Positions 1 to 8,739 are shown, numbered from the stretch's first letter. The stretch: 38,300 nucleotides of DNA from an uncultured beta proteobacterium (GCA_903908065.1 CAIVQO010000009.1:1-38300), one strand, 5' to 3'. The notes: generated from the letters alone by a model not told the origin. A program made the numbers and translations.

Positions 1-134
1 CGCTCCCCACGATTCCACTCGAGGGCCTATCGTCGGCGATTGCGCGAAGCGGCGGCGGGAAGCTTCCCGCCGCCGCTTCAAGTCAAAAACTGGGGAAATT
101 TCATCCGACCACTTTGGGGATTATTCATCCGACA
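1..134. mobile_element. Terminal fragment of an IS element (IS21-like end)
   Basis: This is the outer end of an insertion element that continues past the left window edge. Two imperfect 19-bp copies of a terminal repeat lie at 91-109 and 115-133, 24 bp apart; both start with TGGGG and end with TTCATCCGAC. The end reads ...CCGACA, so the inverted strand begins TGT, as IS21-type elements do. Closely spaced multiple terminal repeats are characteristic of the IS21 family. A perfect 34-bp palindrome lies just inside the repeats. The reading frame from the left edge stays open to a TGA at about 137, but I do not recognise the product. Assignment to IS21 rests on the repeat layout only. Confidence 0.45.
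46..79. repeat. Perfect 34-bp palindrome (17-bp arms, no loop)
   Basis: The arms at 46-62 and 63-79 are exact reverse complements, about 80% G+C, centred on an AAGCTT. As RNA it would form a very stable hairpin. It has no T-tract on either side, so it is not a classical intrinsic terminator. Its place just inside an IS end suggests a transcription or translation block protecting the element from read-through, which is inference. Confidence 0.75.
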
Positions 135-458
135 CTGACACCAACCACGGATAAAGTCCGTGACCCGTGAGTAGCAGCCCGCATATCCCGCCGCTTTCAG
201 CTCCCGGTACAGCGCCAGGGCGGTACGCCTCTCTTTCTTCGCTCGCCGAGCATCGACTTTCAGCGCGTGCGTCAGCGCCTCTTCGAACGGCGTCAGCTTG
301 ATCGCCCTCGGTTCGCGCCGATACTTCGGCTCCCCATTGAGCGGGGCATCCAGCCACTTCCGGATGGTATTGCGCGACAGACTCGTGATCCGCGAGATCT
401 CGCGGATCGACTTCCCTTGGCGGTGATGCATCCGCCTTATCTTGCCAATCATGGCCAT
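135..458 (-). pseudogene. istA: IS21-family transposase IstA, 5' remnant only
   Basis: The 108 codons from the ATG at 458 encode the N-terminal helix-turn-helix of an IstA-type transposase (motifs KSIREISR, SRNTIRKWL, then a basic linker and YRELKAAGY). Full IstA proteins are roughly 400-500 residues with a DDE integrase domain. Here the frame stops being IstA-like at position 135, exactly where the neighbouring IS end begins. I chose the ATG at 458 because an AGGAG lies 8 nt upstream; a GTG at 467 is in frame. With no DDE domain and no istB in view, this copy cannot transpose by itself. Confidence 0.8.
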
Positions 459-575
459 GGTGATCACTCCTGCTTCCTCGCCGCCAAAAAAGCGGCAAGC
501 TTAGGTTGAACACCCGGCTCACTTTTACATCGGCAGTTCCTTCATACCCGGCTCATATTTCGGTCGGCCGCAACA
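459..575. mobile_element. Left terminal region of the truncated IS21-type element
   Basis: This stretch lies between the istA start and the hsdS remnant. It carries two identical 10-bp repeats, ACCCGGCTCA, at 512-521 and 546-555 (34 bp apart), as expected for the multiple transposase-binding repeats at IS21-family ends. The likely outer end is ...GCAACA at about 575, which reads TGTTGC on the other strand. The exact border with hsdS cannot be fixed without a target-site duplication, and the other end of the element is lost. The inverted GCCGC/GCGGC pair at about 482-495 may form a small hairpin before istA. Confidence 0.5.
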
Positions 576-579
576 CTCT

Positions 580-1536
580 GTGGACCGAAACGCGCTGATT
601 CGCCTTGCAGAGGCAGGATGGTTGTTCTCTGGTCGCTTGTTGCGCGTCCGCCCAAATAAGCAGATAGCATATGCGCCTTTCCTGAGTTTCCAATTTCACA
701 GCAACCCTTTCAAAGCTTTGGTTCGAAGCGTGGCTGTGGGCCAGACGATGGCTTCGTTAAACACACAGATACTGAACGGTGTCAGCGTAACGTTACCTCC
801 CCTCCGCGAACAACTCGCCATCGCAGCAGCCCTGAGCGATGTGGATGCGCTGCTGGGCGGGCTGGAGCGGCTTATCGCCAAGAAGCGCGACCTCAAACAG
901 GCTGCCATGCAGCAACTCCTCACCGGCCAAACCCGCCTGCCGGGGTTTAGCGGGGGGTGGGAGGTGAAGCGGTTGGGGACGCTTGCGAAGATTCAGCGTG
1001 GTGCGTCACCTCGCCCGATTAATAGCCCTGTTTGGTTTAATGAGAATTCCTCAATTGGTTGGGTTCGAATTTCAGACGTAACCAGCTCGGGGATGTTCCT
1101 TCACGAGACGACTCAGCGACTTTCACAACTTGGCGTGCGACACAGCCGTCCTGTCGCTGCTGGTAGTCTGATCATGAGCATCTGTGCGACGGTCGGGCGG
1201 CCGATTATTACCAAGATCGATGTTTGCATTCACGACGGATTCGTCGTGTTCGACGATCTCGAACCGGATCAGCTGTTCATGTATTACGTTCTCAAATGGA
1301 TCGAGCCAGACTGGTTGAAGCATGGACAAACAGGCTCCCAGATGAACCTGAACACAGGGCTTATCAATGGAACGCCAATCAAACTTCCTCCGCGTGCTGA
1401 ACAAATTGCCATCGCCGCCGTCCTGTCCGACATGGATGCCGAGCTGTCGGCGCTGGTGGCACGCCGCGACAAGACTCGCAACCTCAAGCAGGCGATGATG
1501 CAGGAACTGCTGACCGGCAGGACGCGCCTGGTATGA
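580..1536 (+). pseudogene. hsdS: Type I restriction specificity subunit HsdS, 5'-truncated
   Basis: HsdS chooses the DNA target of a type I restriction-modification complex through two target-recognition domains separated by helical spacers. Both spacers are visible here. The central one (about residues 70-125) and the C-terminal one (about 270-318) share the pattern PP-EQ-AIAA-LSD-DA followed by QELLTG or QQLLTG and TRL, the usual internal repeat of HsdS. The second recognition domain is intact, but most of the first is missing because the IS end lies directly upstream. The GTG at 580 is just the first possible start. Intact HsdS proteins are about 400-450 residues; this has at most 318. The gene overlaps the next by ATGA. 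Two-domain target recognition is very unlikely, although a half-subunit pairing with itself or another HsdS is conceivable. Confidence 0.85.
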
Positions 1537-2279
1537 GTCACCGGGGAGATTCCGCCGCCTGGTATGTCGGCTGGGATGTCGGTGGGTGGAACTGCGACAA
1601 GAATAGTAAAAGCCGCGACGCCATAGTGATTCTCGACGCCAACAGAACGGTCGCCGGCAAGCCGTGGCGTGGCAATCTGCGAGCAACCATCAATTCAGCG
1701 GCAAATACGGAGGCGTTTGCCGCTGCCTTGTTCGCACTTTGCGAAGTGCAGACAAAGGCCAGCGCTGTACCTGTCGCTCTCGCGATCGATACGCCACTTG
1801 GCTTTTCGGCGGAATTCACCCGGCTGGTCTCCGGGCTGCAAGCGGTCGGGGGAGTGGGCCGCTCGGACACCAATCCCTACCTGTTCCGACAGACCGAGCG
1901 GCGGCTGTTCGAGTACGGCCTGAAACCGTTATCTGCCATCAAGGACATGATCGGCAGCCAGGCCACCAAGGGCATGCACGTCCTGGCCCGATTCGCCCCG
2001 ACGGCAATCCGCTGCGGTGTCTGGCGCGAGGGGGGCTTGACAGCCATCGAAGCCTACCCGTCCGCCTGCAAGACGTCCCCTACCGTTCGGGCGCTGCAGG
2101 AACCGTTTGGGAAACTGGCAAATGGCGATCAGGACGATGCGCTGACCTGCGCCCTGATCGCCTATCTATTCGTCAACCAGCCCGAGGCGCTGCTTGCGCC
2201 GGAGCCGGCGGTGCCAATGTCGGAAGGATGGATCTGGGTGCCGAAGGATGGAATGAACCCCAAGGAATCGACGATATGA
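1533..2279 (+). CDS. Predicted RNase H-fold protein (DUF429-like)
   Basis: A 248-residue protein that I read as RNase H-like, related to DUF429 predicted nucleases. The spaced acidic residues are D15 in GWDVGG at the end of strand 1, D86 in AIDTPLGF, E173 in AIEAYPS, and the C-terminal DQDDAL (D199, D201, D202) before a helix, which matches the final catalytic acidic cluster of that fold. The middle (about 113-145) holds a conserved-looking NPYLFRQTER segment. No signal peptide or membrane segment is seen. It starts inside the hsdS stop (ATGA) and ends in another ATGA with the next gene, so it is translated as part of the restriction operon. Its reaction is not established; a nuclease role is inferred from fold residues and context. 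Confidence 0.6.
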   Translation: MSHRGDSAAWYVGWDVGGWNCDKNSKSRDAIVILDANRTVAGKPWRGNLRATINSAANTEAFAAALFALCEVQTKASAVPVALAIDTPLGFSAEFTRLVSGLQAVGGVGRSDTNPYLFRQTERRLFEYGLKPLSAIKDMIGSQATKGMHVLARFAPTAIRCGVWREGGLTAIEAYPSACKTSPTVRALQEPFGKLANGDQDDALTCALIAYLFVNQPEALLAPEPAVPMSEGWIWVPKDGMNPKESTI

Positions 2280-3202
2280 AAAGCTACTACCGCGTGATGC
2301 TGGGAAAACAGAGCGTTCATGCTGCGACCTGTTTCGCCAATGGTTACATCGGCATCGATAACGATCTCCAAATCGATATTGAGCCGTATCTGACGGATGA
2401 CTGGCGGCAGTTCAATGCCAAGATGGTGCCGGAATACCTGAGGCTTTATCCGTCAAAGTCGAAGATTGCTGCCGGTCTGGCCTGTGGCGTGACATGGACG
2501 GTCTGCAAGGGCATCTTGAAGGGCGACATCGTGTTGTGTCCCGATGGGAAAGGGACGTATCGGATTGGCGAGATCACGGGCGACTACGACTTCCAGCCCG
2601 GCCAGGATCTGCCACTTCGGCGCGCCGTGCATTGGCTCGATGTGTCGATTGAGCGTGCAAGCATGAGTGACACCCTGAAACGCTCGACCGGCTCGATTGG
2701 CACCGTGGCCAATATTTCAGGCTATCGCGACGAACTCGAAGCCTTTATCGGCGGCAAGGCAGCACCGAAACTCCTATCCACTGATGAGACGGTCGAGGAC
2801 GCCTCGGCCTTTGCCCTGGAAAAGCACCTCGAAGATTTCCTCGTCCAGAACTGGGCGCAGACCGACCTTGGCAAGGATTACGACATCTACGCGGAGGACG
2901 GCGAAAAGGTCGGCCAGCAATACCCGACCGATACCGGGCCGATGGACATCCTGGCGATCAGGAAAGACAAGTCCGAACTACTGGTAGTCGAGTTGAAGAA
3001 GGGTCGCGCTAGCGACGTGGTGGTCGGCCAGACCCTGCGCTACATGGGTTACGCCGCGCAGGAACTCGCCGAGGAAAGCCAGAAGGTGCGCGGCGTGATC
3101 ATCGCGCTCGAAGACGACCAACGGATCCGACGGGCGCTGGCCGTCACGCCGAGCATCGAGTTCTACCGCTACCAAATCAGCTTCAAGTTGATCAAGGTCT
3201 AG
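2276..3202 (+). CDS. NucS-like PD-(D/E)XK nuclease with N-terminal recognition-type domain
   Basis: The 308-residue product has two parts. Residues 1-160 form a domain resembling the N-terminal modules of some Mrr/HNH restriction enzymes ([19 protein letters not shown]). Residues 175-308 are an endonuclease NucS-type domain: E186, D224 in [11 protein letters not shown], the E239-L-K241 pair in [12 protein letters not shown] and Q252 in VGQTLRYMG form a complete PD-(D/E)XK active site. The ATG at 2276 overlaps the preceding stop, and a longer upstream reading in this frame only shadows that gene. hsdR follows after 2 nt. A DNA-cleaving accessory of the type I locus, perhaps modification-dependent, is the most likely role. 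That role is inferred; the nuclease domain itself is clear. Confidence 0.75.
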   Translation: MKSYYRVMLGKQSVHAATCFANGYIGIDNDLQIDIEPYLTDDWRQFNAKMVPEYLRLYPSKSKIAAGLACGVTWTVCKGILKGDIVLCPDGKGTYRIGEITGDYDFQPGQDLPLRRAVHWLDVSIERASMSDTLKRSTGSIGTVANISGYRDELEAFIGGKAAPKLLSTDETVEDASAFALEKHLEDFLVQNWAQTDLGKDYDIYAEDGEKVGQQYPTDTGPMDILAIRKDKSELLVVELKKGRASDVVVGQTLRYMGYAAQELAEESQKVRGVIIALEDDQRIRRALAVTPSIEFYRYQISFKLIKV

Positions 3203-3204
3203 GC

Positions 3205-6200
3205 ATGGTCGAACTGCCACGCTCCGAACGCAAGACGCAGAACCGCGTCATCGACCTGTTCACGGACAAGACGCGGCCGGACTGGCTGGGCTATCGCTAC
3301 CTCGATGAATGGAACAAGTGCGAGAACAATCGTCCCATTGAAACGGCGCTGCTGCGCGAAAATCTGGCGGCGCGCGGCTATTCCACCGCCCATATATCCG
3401 CCGCCCTGCAAAAGCTGGAAACCGCCGCCGACGCGACCGGTATCACACTCTACCAGGCCAACCTACGCACCTATCAACTGCTGCGCTACGGCGTGCCGGT
3501 ACAGATCGCCGCCGGCAAGGCCCATGAGACGGTGCATCTGATCGACTGGGAGCATCCGGAGAACAACGACTTCGCCCTCGCCGAAGAGGTGACGCTAAAG
3601 GGTGGCTTCGAGAGGCGGCCGGACATCGTGCTCTACCTCAACGGTATTGCCATCGCGGTACTCGAACTCAAGCGCAGTTCAGTCGAGGTGGCGGACGGTG
3701 TGCGCCAGTTGATCACCAACCAGGAAGAAATCTTCAACAAGGGCTTTTTCAGTACCGTGCAACTGGTGCTGGCGGGCAGCGATTCGCAGGGGCTGCGTTA
3801 TGGCACGACGGGCACGCCCGAGCAGTTCTTCGTGGACTGGAAGAGCGAGAAAGTCGGCGCTGACGGTACGGCAAAAGCACCCGAGGCCGGCGCGCTGCTC
3901 GACCGGCCCCTGGCCGAGTTGTGCAACAAGGCCCGGCTGCTCGACCTGATCCGCAACTTCATCATTTTCGACGCCGGCCAGAAGAAGGTGCCGCGCCCGC
4001 ATCAGTATGCCGGGGTGAAGGCGGCGCAGGAGCGCATCGCCAGGCGTGAGGGTGGCGTCATCTGGCACACCCAGGGCAGCGGCAAGAGCATCCTGATGGT
4101 GCTGATCGCCAAGTGGCTGCTGGAACACGACTCCGAGGCACGCATCCTGGTCATTACCGACCGCGACGAACTGGACAAGCAGATCGAGGGCGTAATGCGC
4201 AATGCCGGGGTGATCGGCGAGAACTCGCCGTCACCGCGCATTACCTCGCGGGCGGAGTTTGTCGAGAAGCTGGGCGCGACCACGCCGCGACTGCTCTGTG
4301 CGCTGATCCACAAGTTCGACGTGGCCGACCTGAAAGGCCCGGCGCCGGCGGTACATGGCCGCTTCTATGTGTTCGTGGACGAGTGCCACCGCACCCAGGG
4401 CGGCGATATGAACAAGCAGATGAAACGCTGGCTGGAAGGCGCCATATTCATCGGCTTTACCGGCACGCCGTTGTTGCGCAAAGACAGGGTGATGACGCGG
4501 GACGTGTTCGGCACCTATATACACACCTACAAGTTCCACCAAGCGGTGGCCGACAAGGTGGTGCTGGACCTCAAGTACGAGGCCCGCGACGTGCCGGAGC
4601 GGCTGTCCTCGCAGGCGAAGATCGACGAATGGTTCGAGGATAGAACCAAGACCCTCAACAACTTCCAGAAAGCACTGGTGCGCAAGCGTTGGGCGACCAT
4701 GGAAGAGCTGATGAGCGCGGCGGGACGCAAGCGCGAGATCATTGCCGACATCATCGCCGACTTCGCCCTCAAGCCGCGCCTGAACAACGACAGGGGCACG
4801 GCGATCCTGGTGGCGGCCTCGATCTACGATGCCTGCCATTACTTCCGGCTGTTCCAGAATACGAATTTCGGATCCTATTGCGGAATCATCACCTCCTTCG
4901 AGCCAAACGCCAACGCGATTTCCAAGGAGCCGTCGGACAGCGACGAGCGCTACAAGTTTGATACCTACACCCAGCACGTTCTCAAGGGTTTCCCGACGAC
5001 CGAGAAGTACGAGACGGAGATGAAGCGACGCTTCATCGAGGAACCCGCCAACCTGAAACTCCTGATCGTGGTGAGCAAGCTGCTGACCGGCTTCGATGCG
5101 CCGAGCTGCACCTACATTTACCTCGACAACGAGTTGCGCGACCACAACCTGTTCCAGGCTATCTGCCGCACCAATCGCCTGGATGGTGACGACAAGGACT
5201 ACGGCCATATCGTCGATTTCAAGAAACTCTTCGGCGACGTGCAGCAGGCGATTGCGGTGTATAGCTCAGACGAGCTGGACATCGACCAGGGCAACGGCGG
5301 CGATAACAACGTGCGCCTCAAGAACTGGCTGGAGGAGGGTAGGAAGCAGCTCGACAGCGCCCGCCAGGCCCTCGTCTACCTGTGCGAGCCGGTGGCCTTG
5401 CCGCGCGAGGTGGAGCAGTTCCTGCATTACTTCTGCGGCGATGCGGCCAACGCCAATGCGCTGCATGAAACCGAGGCACTGCGGATTTCCTTCTATAAGG
5501 CGGTGGCGCTGTTTGCGCGGGCCTTCGCCGATCTGGCCCAGGACTTGACCGAGGCCGGCTACTCCGACGCCGAGGCTGCGACGCTGCAAAAGGAAGTTGA
5601 GTTCTACGCCGAAATTCGGGCGGCGATCAAGAAACACTCCGGCGAGGAATTGGACATCAAGCCCTTCGAGGCGGACATGCGCCACCTCATCAACACCTAC
5701 ATCCAGGCCGATCCGGCCGCGGATCTGGGTGAGTTGGACAATATCCCGCTGACCGAGCTGATCATCGAGACAGGCATCCATGACGCGATCGCCCGCAAGC
5801 TGAACGAGAAGGGCAAGCTCACGAAAAACGCCATTGCCGAGGGCATCATCAACAACGTGCGCAAGACCATCATCCGTGACCAGCTTACCGATCCGAGGTT
5901 CTATGCGCAGATGTCCAAGCTTCTCGACGATCTGATCAAGCAGAGCCGCACGGATGCGGCGGCCTATGAGGAATTTCTGCGCAAGGCCGAGGACCTGGTG
6001 AAACGTCTGGCGGCCAAGCAGCCCGAAGCAGGAATTCCGGCAGCGCTGCATGGCAAGACCGAGGCGACCGTGATCTACAACAACCTGCCCGATATTCTCG
6101 CAGCGGCGGGTCTTGATCCCCTCAAGGTGGCAGAAACGCCTGCCGAACATGCCGACGAGCACCTGGCGTTGGCGCTCGAAATCGATCGAACAATGCGGGA

Positions 6201-6339
6201 ACGTGCGCCAGCGGGTTGGAAGGGTGACCAGGCACGCGAGGCGCAGGTGCTGAATGCGCTGTTTCCCCTGCTTGGCCGAAACCGCGCAGCGACGCTTGCC
6301 ATGTTCGAGCTGGTGAAGAATCAGCCGGGGTATCAGTGA
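3205..6339 (+). CDS. hsdR: Type I restriction enzyme R subunit (HsdR)
   Basis: The motor and nuclease subunit of a type I restriction enzyme: it translocates DNA with ATP and cuts away from the recognition site. At 1044 residues it has normal length. The N-terminal nuclease core shows D140 (RPDIV) and E154-L-K156 (AVLELKRS). The SF2 helicase has Walker A QGSGKS (290-295, K294), DECH box 392-395, motif III FTGTP, and motif [10 protein letters not shown]. The C-terminal third is the helical domain that binds HsdM/HsdS. All catalytic residues appear intact. It begins 2 nt after the nuclease gene, and its stop overlaps the GTG of the next gene. Without HsdM and a complete HsdS the subunit has no target, so activity here is doubtful. 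Confidence 0.95.
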   Translation: MVELPRSERKTQNRVIDLFTDKTRPDWLGYRYLDEWNKCENNRPIETALLRENLAARGYSTAHISAALQKLETAADATGITLYQANLRTYQLLRYGVPVQIAAGKAHETVHLIDWEHPENNDFALAEEVTLKGGFERRPDIVLYLNGIAIAVLELKRSSVEVADGVRQLITNQEEIFNKGFFSTVQLVLAGSDSQGLRYGTTGTPEQFFVDWKSEKVGADGTAKAPEAGALLDRPLAELCNKARLLDLIRNFIIFDAGQKKVPRPHQYAGVKAAQERIARREGGVIWHTQGSGKSILMVLIAKWLLEHDSEARILVITDRDELDKQIEGVMRNAGVIGENSPSPRITSRAEFVEKLGATTPRLLCALIHKFDVADLKGPAPAVHGRFYVFVDECHRTQGGDMNKQMKRWLEGAIFIGFTGTPLLRKDRVMTRDVFGTYIHTYKFHQAVADKVVLDLKYEARDVPERLSSQAKIDEWFEDRTKTLNNFQKALVRKRWATMEELMSAAGRKREIIADIIADFALKPRLNNDRGTAILVAASIYDACHYFRLFQNTNFGSYCGIITSFEPNANAISKEPSDSDERYKFDTYTQHVLKGFPTTEKYETEMKRRFIEEPANLKLLIVVSKLLTGFDAPSCTYIYLDNELRDHNLFQAICRTNRLDGDDKDYGHIVDFKKLFGDVQQAIAVYSSDELDIDQGNGGDNNVRLKNWLEEGRKQLDSARQALVYLCEPVALPREVEQFLHYFCGDAANANALHETEALRISFYKAVALFARAFADLAQDLTEAGYSDAEAATLQKEVEFYAEIRAAIKKHSGEELDIKPFEADMRHLINTYIQADPAADLGELDNIPLTELIIETGIHDAIARKLNEKGKLTKNAIAEGIINNVRKTIIRDQLTDPRFYAQMSKLLDDLIKQSRTDAAAYEEFLRKAEDLVKRLAAKQPEAGIPAALHGKTEATVIYNNLPDILAAAGLDPLKVAETPAEHADEHLALALEIDRTMRERAPAGWKGDQAREAQVLNALFPLLGRNRAATLAMFELVKNQPGYQ

Positions 6340-7052
6340 CCGGGACAATCCACCTTGGCGACATCGAGATCGCCGTCACGCGCAAGGCGGTCAAGCATGT
6401 CCATCTTTCGGTGCATCCCCCGTCAGGAAACGTCACGCTGGTCGCGCCCACCGGCACTCGGTTGGAAGTGGCCCGCGCCTACGCCATTTCCAAGCTCGGC
6501 TGGATCCGCAACCAGCAGGCCAAACTGCGAGCCCAGGCACGGGAAACGCCGCGCCAGTTCGTGGAGCGGGAAAGCCATTACCTCTGGGGCCGCCGCTATC
6601 TGCTTTCCGTGGTGGAGGTAGATGGAAAACCGTCAGTGAAGCACGATCACCGCCGCATCACGCTGACCGTGCGCCCCGGCAGCACGCTGGCGAAGCGTGA
6701 GGAGGTGGTGCAGGAATGGCACCGGAGCCTGCTGCATGCAGTAGTGCCGGCGTTGATCCGGAAGTGGGAAGCGAAGCTTGGCGTGAAGGTCTCGGGCTAT
6801 TTTCTGCAGCGCATGAAAACCAGATGGGGCGGATGCAATCACCGCGCGGGAAACATCCGCCTGAACACCGAGTTGGTCAAGAAGCCCAAGGATTTGCTGG
6901 AGTATGTCGTGGTGCATGAAATGCTGCACCTAGTCGAACCAAAGCACAGCGAGCGATTCGTGGCGCTGCTGGAACGACACTACCCGACGTGGCGGGAAGC
7001 GCGCGCAGAATTGAATGAGTTACCGCTGGCGGCGGAGGTATGGCCGAGTTGA
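6336..7052 (+). CDS. YgjP-type zinc metallopeptidase (DUF45/WLM-like)
   Basis: A 238-residue member of the YgjP/DUF45 family. The zinc site is H194-E195-x-x-H198 in VVHEMLHL, followed by a third ligand region in PKHSERF; the preceding RWGGC segment and the NTELVKKP segment are also typical of the family. No signal peptide is present, so it should act in the cytoplasm. The GTG start overlaps the hsdR stop (GTGA), which makes it the last member of the coupled series. YgjP-family genes commonly sit beside type I hsdR genes. Their substrate is unknown to me; control of subunit turnover would be plausible, but that is inference. Confidence 0.85.
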   Translation: MTGTIHLGDIEIAVTRKAVKHVHLSVHPPSGNVTLVAPTGTRLEVARAYAISKLGWIRNQQAKLRAQARETPRQFVERESHYLWGRRYLLSVVEVDGKPSVKHDHRRITLTVRPGSTLAKREEVVQEWHRSLLHAVVPALIRKWEAKLGVKVSGYFLQRMKTRWGGCNHRAGNIRLNTELVKKPKDLLEYVVVHEMLHLVEPKHSERFVALLERHYPTWREARAELNELPLAAEVWPS

Positions 7053-7096
7053 CCGGCCTGCTGAAACTATAGAATGACGACTCGATTGCATACACC

Positions 7097-7276
7097 ATGA
7101 TTGGCTTAGGGCGGCTTCAAGAGCAACGTGTAAAAGAGCTATCGACGCAGTTCTCCTGCCTCGCGGAAGGAGTTGCTTGAGCAGTTGTTCGAGGATACGA
7201 CCAACTTGGTGAAGAGCTGAAAGTCGAATTGCCGCTGAAGCGCGTTTGGATCGTGGCGGCGCAGGAAGGGGAATGA
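7097..7276 (+). pseudogene. Short reading frame with one in-frame TGA upstream of the cyclase
   Basis: From the ATG at 7097 the frame reads 27 codons, meets a TGA at 7178-7180, and continues without further stops for 31 codons to a TGA at 7274-7276. The composition looks protein-like on both sides (GLGRLQEQRVKEL before, GEELKVELPLKRVWIVAAQ after). The second stop lies 4 nt before the cyclase start, and the cyclase ribosome site (GGAAGGGG) lies inside the tail. I do not recognise the sequence. It may be a decayed small gene, the relic of a larger one, or chance. It is listed because it fills the only sizeable gap before the cyclase. Confidence 0.3.
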
Positions 7277-7280
7277 TTTT

Positions 7281-8144
7281 ATGGCTGACTTTTTTTCAGG
7301 TGACACACTCGACCAGCTCAAGAATGAAGCTAAGAAGCGATGCAATGGTTTCCTGATCCTTTTTGACATAAAAGATTCGACAGCCCGTAAGCGCGAATAC
7401 AAGGACCGATGGGTTGCTCAAACCGGTGCGCTATATGATGCCTTCACGGCAATGTGCGTAGACGTGTCGCGAGAGCTCTCGCTAGAACTGTTGAACATTA
7501 AGTTCCGAGGTGACGGATTGATGGCATTTTTCAAAAGCTCAGACGCCAGTCGTAAGGCAGCGGATGAACGTGCGCCATCGGAAGCGAGTTTGAGTTTGCT
7601 TCGATCGGCGCTTGAGTTTCGGAGCGAAGTCCACATAGGTCGAGCCGATGAGCTAGGTGATATGAGGCTAAAGACTGTGCTGACTTACTTGACCGGTATC
7701 TATCCGGTGTCGATTAAAGGTGACGGTGACTCTGGCCACGGCCAAGGTTATGATGTGCTGGGTCGAGGTATTGATTTTGCCCATCGACTTGAAACCTTTG
7801 GAGATGCAAGTCATATTGTTGTCAATGATTGGCTTTACGAATCATTGCCGATGGTCGAGGAATCAGTTGAGGTAATTTGGCAAGAGCACAATCGTCTGCG
7901 ACTTGACGGTATTCGATGCAAAAAGCGGATCAAGGGATGGGAGCAACCAGAACCATTCTGGCTGTTAACGGACCAAAACATGATCCGCGAAACAATCGAG
8001 TATTTACCCGCATCCCCTTACGAGAACGATGTACGGGCCGAGCTTTTTCGCTATTACATAGCGAAATCTGACCAGATCGGGGCTTCGGAAGCTCCCCTGG
8101 AAGCAGATAATGTCAGAAAGAAATGGGGGAAAGGTCATGAGTAG
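7281..8144 (+). CDS. Stand-alone class III nucleotide cyclase (Pycsar PycC-like candidate)
   Basis: The 287-residue protein contains a class III cyclase domain at about residues 22-190. The first metal site is FDIKDST (D29, D32) after a hydrophobic strand. KFRGDGLMAFF (K74, D78) gives the second metal aspartate. GRGIDFAHRLE (161-171) corresponds to the helix that usually reads VNxAARL and carries the ring- and phosphate-binding residues; here the asparagine position is D165 while R169 is kept. No receptor, HAMP or membrane segment is attached. Length and plain architecture resemble the PycC pyrimidine cyclases of Pycsar phage defence, but no known Pycsar effector (TM, TIR) follows. A Panacea-domain gene overlaps the end by 8 nt instead. 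The base composition is clearly AT-richer than the core genes. Product nucleotide is not determinable by eye. Confidence 0.75.
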   Translation: MADFFSGDTLDQLKNEAKKRCNGFLILFDIKDSTARKREYKDRWVAQTGALYDAFTAMCVDVSRELSLELLNIKFRGDGLMAFFKSSDASRKAADERAPSEASLSLLRSALEFRSEVHIGRADELGDMRLKTVLTYLTGIYPVSIKGDGDSGHGQGYDVLGRGIDFAHRLETFGDASHIVVNDWLYESLPMVEESVEVIWQEHNRLRLDGIRCKKRIKGWEQPEPFWLLTDQNMIRETIEYLPASPYENDVRAELFRYYIAKSDQIGASEAPLEADNVRKKWGKGHE

Positions 8145-8667
8145 TGATTTCCACAGAAAATTGGGCGCAATGATTCTGCTACTAGCAGAGAGTCGTAAGG
8201 TCACCCGAACCGAGCTAAACAAACTCCTGTTCTTCTCGGATACCGTCCATTTCCTAAAGCATGAGCACACAATTTCTGGGGATGATTACTTCAAGCGCCA
8301 ATTCGGACCTGTGCCCGGGCATGTAGATGCCACTCGAAATACATTAGTGGGCTTGAAATTTCTCACTGAGCAGACGCGTGTGATGTCGCTCTATTATCAG
8401 TACGACTACCAGACCCGTGGCGATAACGTAGATCTCGACTTGGTACGTAGTGAGCTTGATGATGACGAGCGCTCGACGCTTGCGGATGTCAGCAAGAAGC
8501 TTGCAAAGTACTCTGCAACAGCTTTGTCTAGCAACTCACACCGGTTCGAACCGTGGAAGAGTTCGTCCTTAGAAGCCAAGATGGAAATCGAGCGCGCTAA
8601 AGGGGATGCTAATTTGAGGGAGTGGCTGAGAGAGAACGATATTGCGGTTCCGCAATTTCATGAATGA
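8137..8667 (+). CDS. Panacea/SocA-domain (DUF4065) protein, partner of the cyclase
   Basis: The 176-residue product carries the Panacea/SocA signature near its start: ELNKLLFFSDTVHFL (about 26-40), then SGDDYFKRQFGPVPGHV (about 47-63). Panacea domains act as antitoxins for many unrelated toxins, and SocA is a proteolytic adaptor-type antitoxin. The C-terminal half (charged, helical) is not assignable. I start at the ATG at 8137, which has GGGGGAAAGG just upstream; an in-frame ATG at 8110 would lengthen the overlap with the cyclase. The cyclase stop falls 8 nt inside this gene, so the two are surely co-translated. It could neutralise the cyclase, be the effector that responds to its nucleotide, or target something for degradation. 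Confidence 0.8.
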   Translation: MSSDFHRKLGAMILLLAESRKVTRTELNKLLFFSDTVHFLKHEHTISGDDYFKRQFGPVPGHVDATRNTLVGLKFLTEQTRVMSLYYQYDYQTRGDNVDLDLVRSELDDDERSTLADVSKKLAKYSATALSSNSHRFEPWKSSSLEAKMEIERAKGDANLREWLRENDIAVPQFHE

Positions 8668-8673
8668 GTATTC

Positions 8674-8688
8674 GCCTTAAAGTAAGGC
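8674..8688 (+). terminator. Small hairpin after the Panacea gene
   Basis: GCCTTA and TAAGGC form 6-bp arms around a 3-nt loop, 7 nt after the stop codon. There is no T-run, so if it ends transcription it does so weakly. Confidence 0.3.
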
Positions 8689-8716
8689 ACTCTGAACTGC
8701 AAGGCTAGCGACTGAT

Positions 8717-8739
8717 AAAACCGGGTAGAAAACCGGGTA
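8717..8739. repeat. Tandem 11-bp direct repeat
   Basis: AAAACCGGGTA occurs at 8717-8727 and again at 8729-8739, a 12-nt period. It sits in the 140-bp space between the accessory cyclase unit and the core PAS gene, so it may mark the border of acquired DNA or bind a protein. Confidence 0.6.

Noticed and set aside
1664-2275. An upstream extension of the NucS-like nuclease frame
   Set aside because: It lies in a different frame within the RNase H-fold gene; the ATG at 2276 with an ATGA overlap is the natural start.
4231-6348. Long antisense frames inside hsdR
   Set aside because: They are low-complexity shadows of the HsdR codons; all HsdR motifs are on the plus strand.
7178-7180. TGA in the small frame as a selenocysteine codon
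   Set aside because: No selenoprotein family is recognisable and I see no SECIS-like hairpin just after it.
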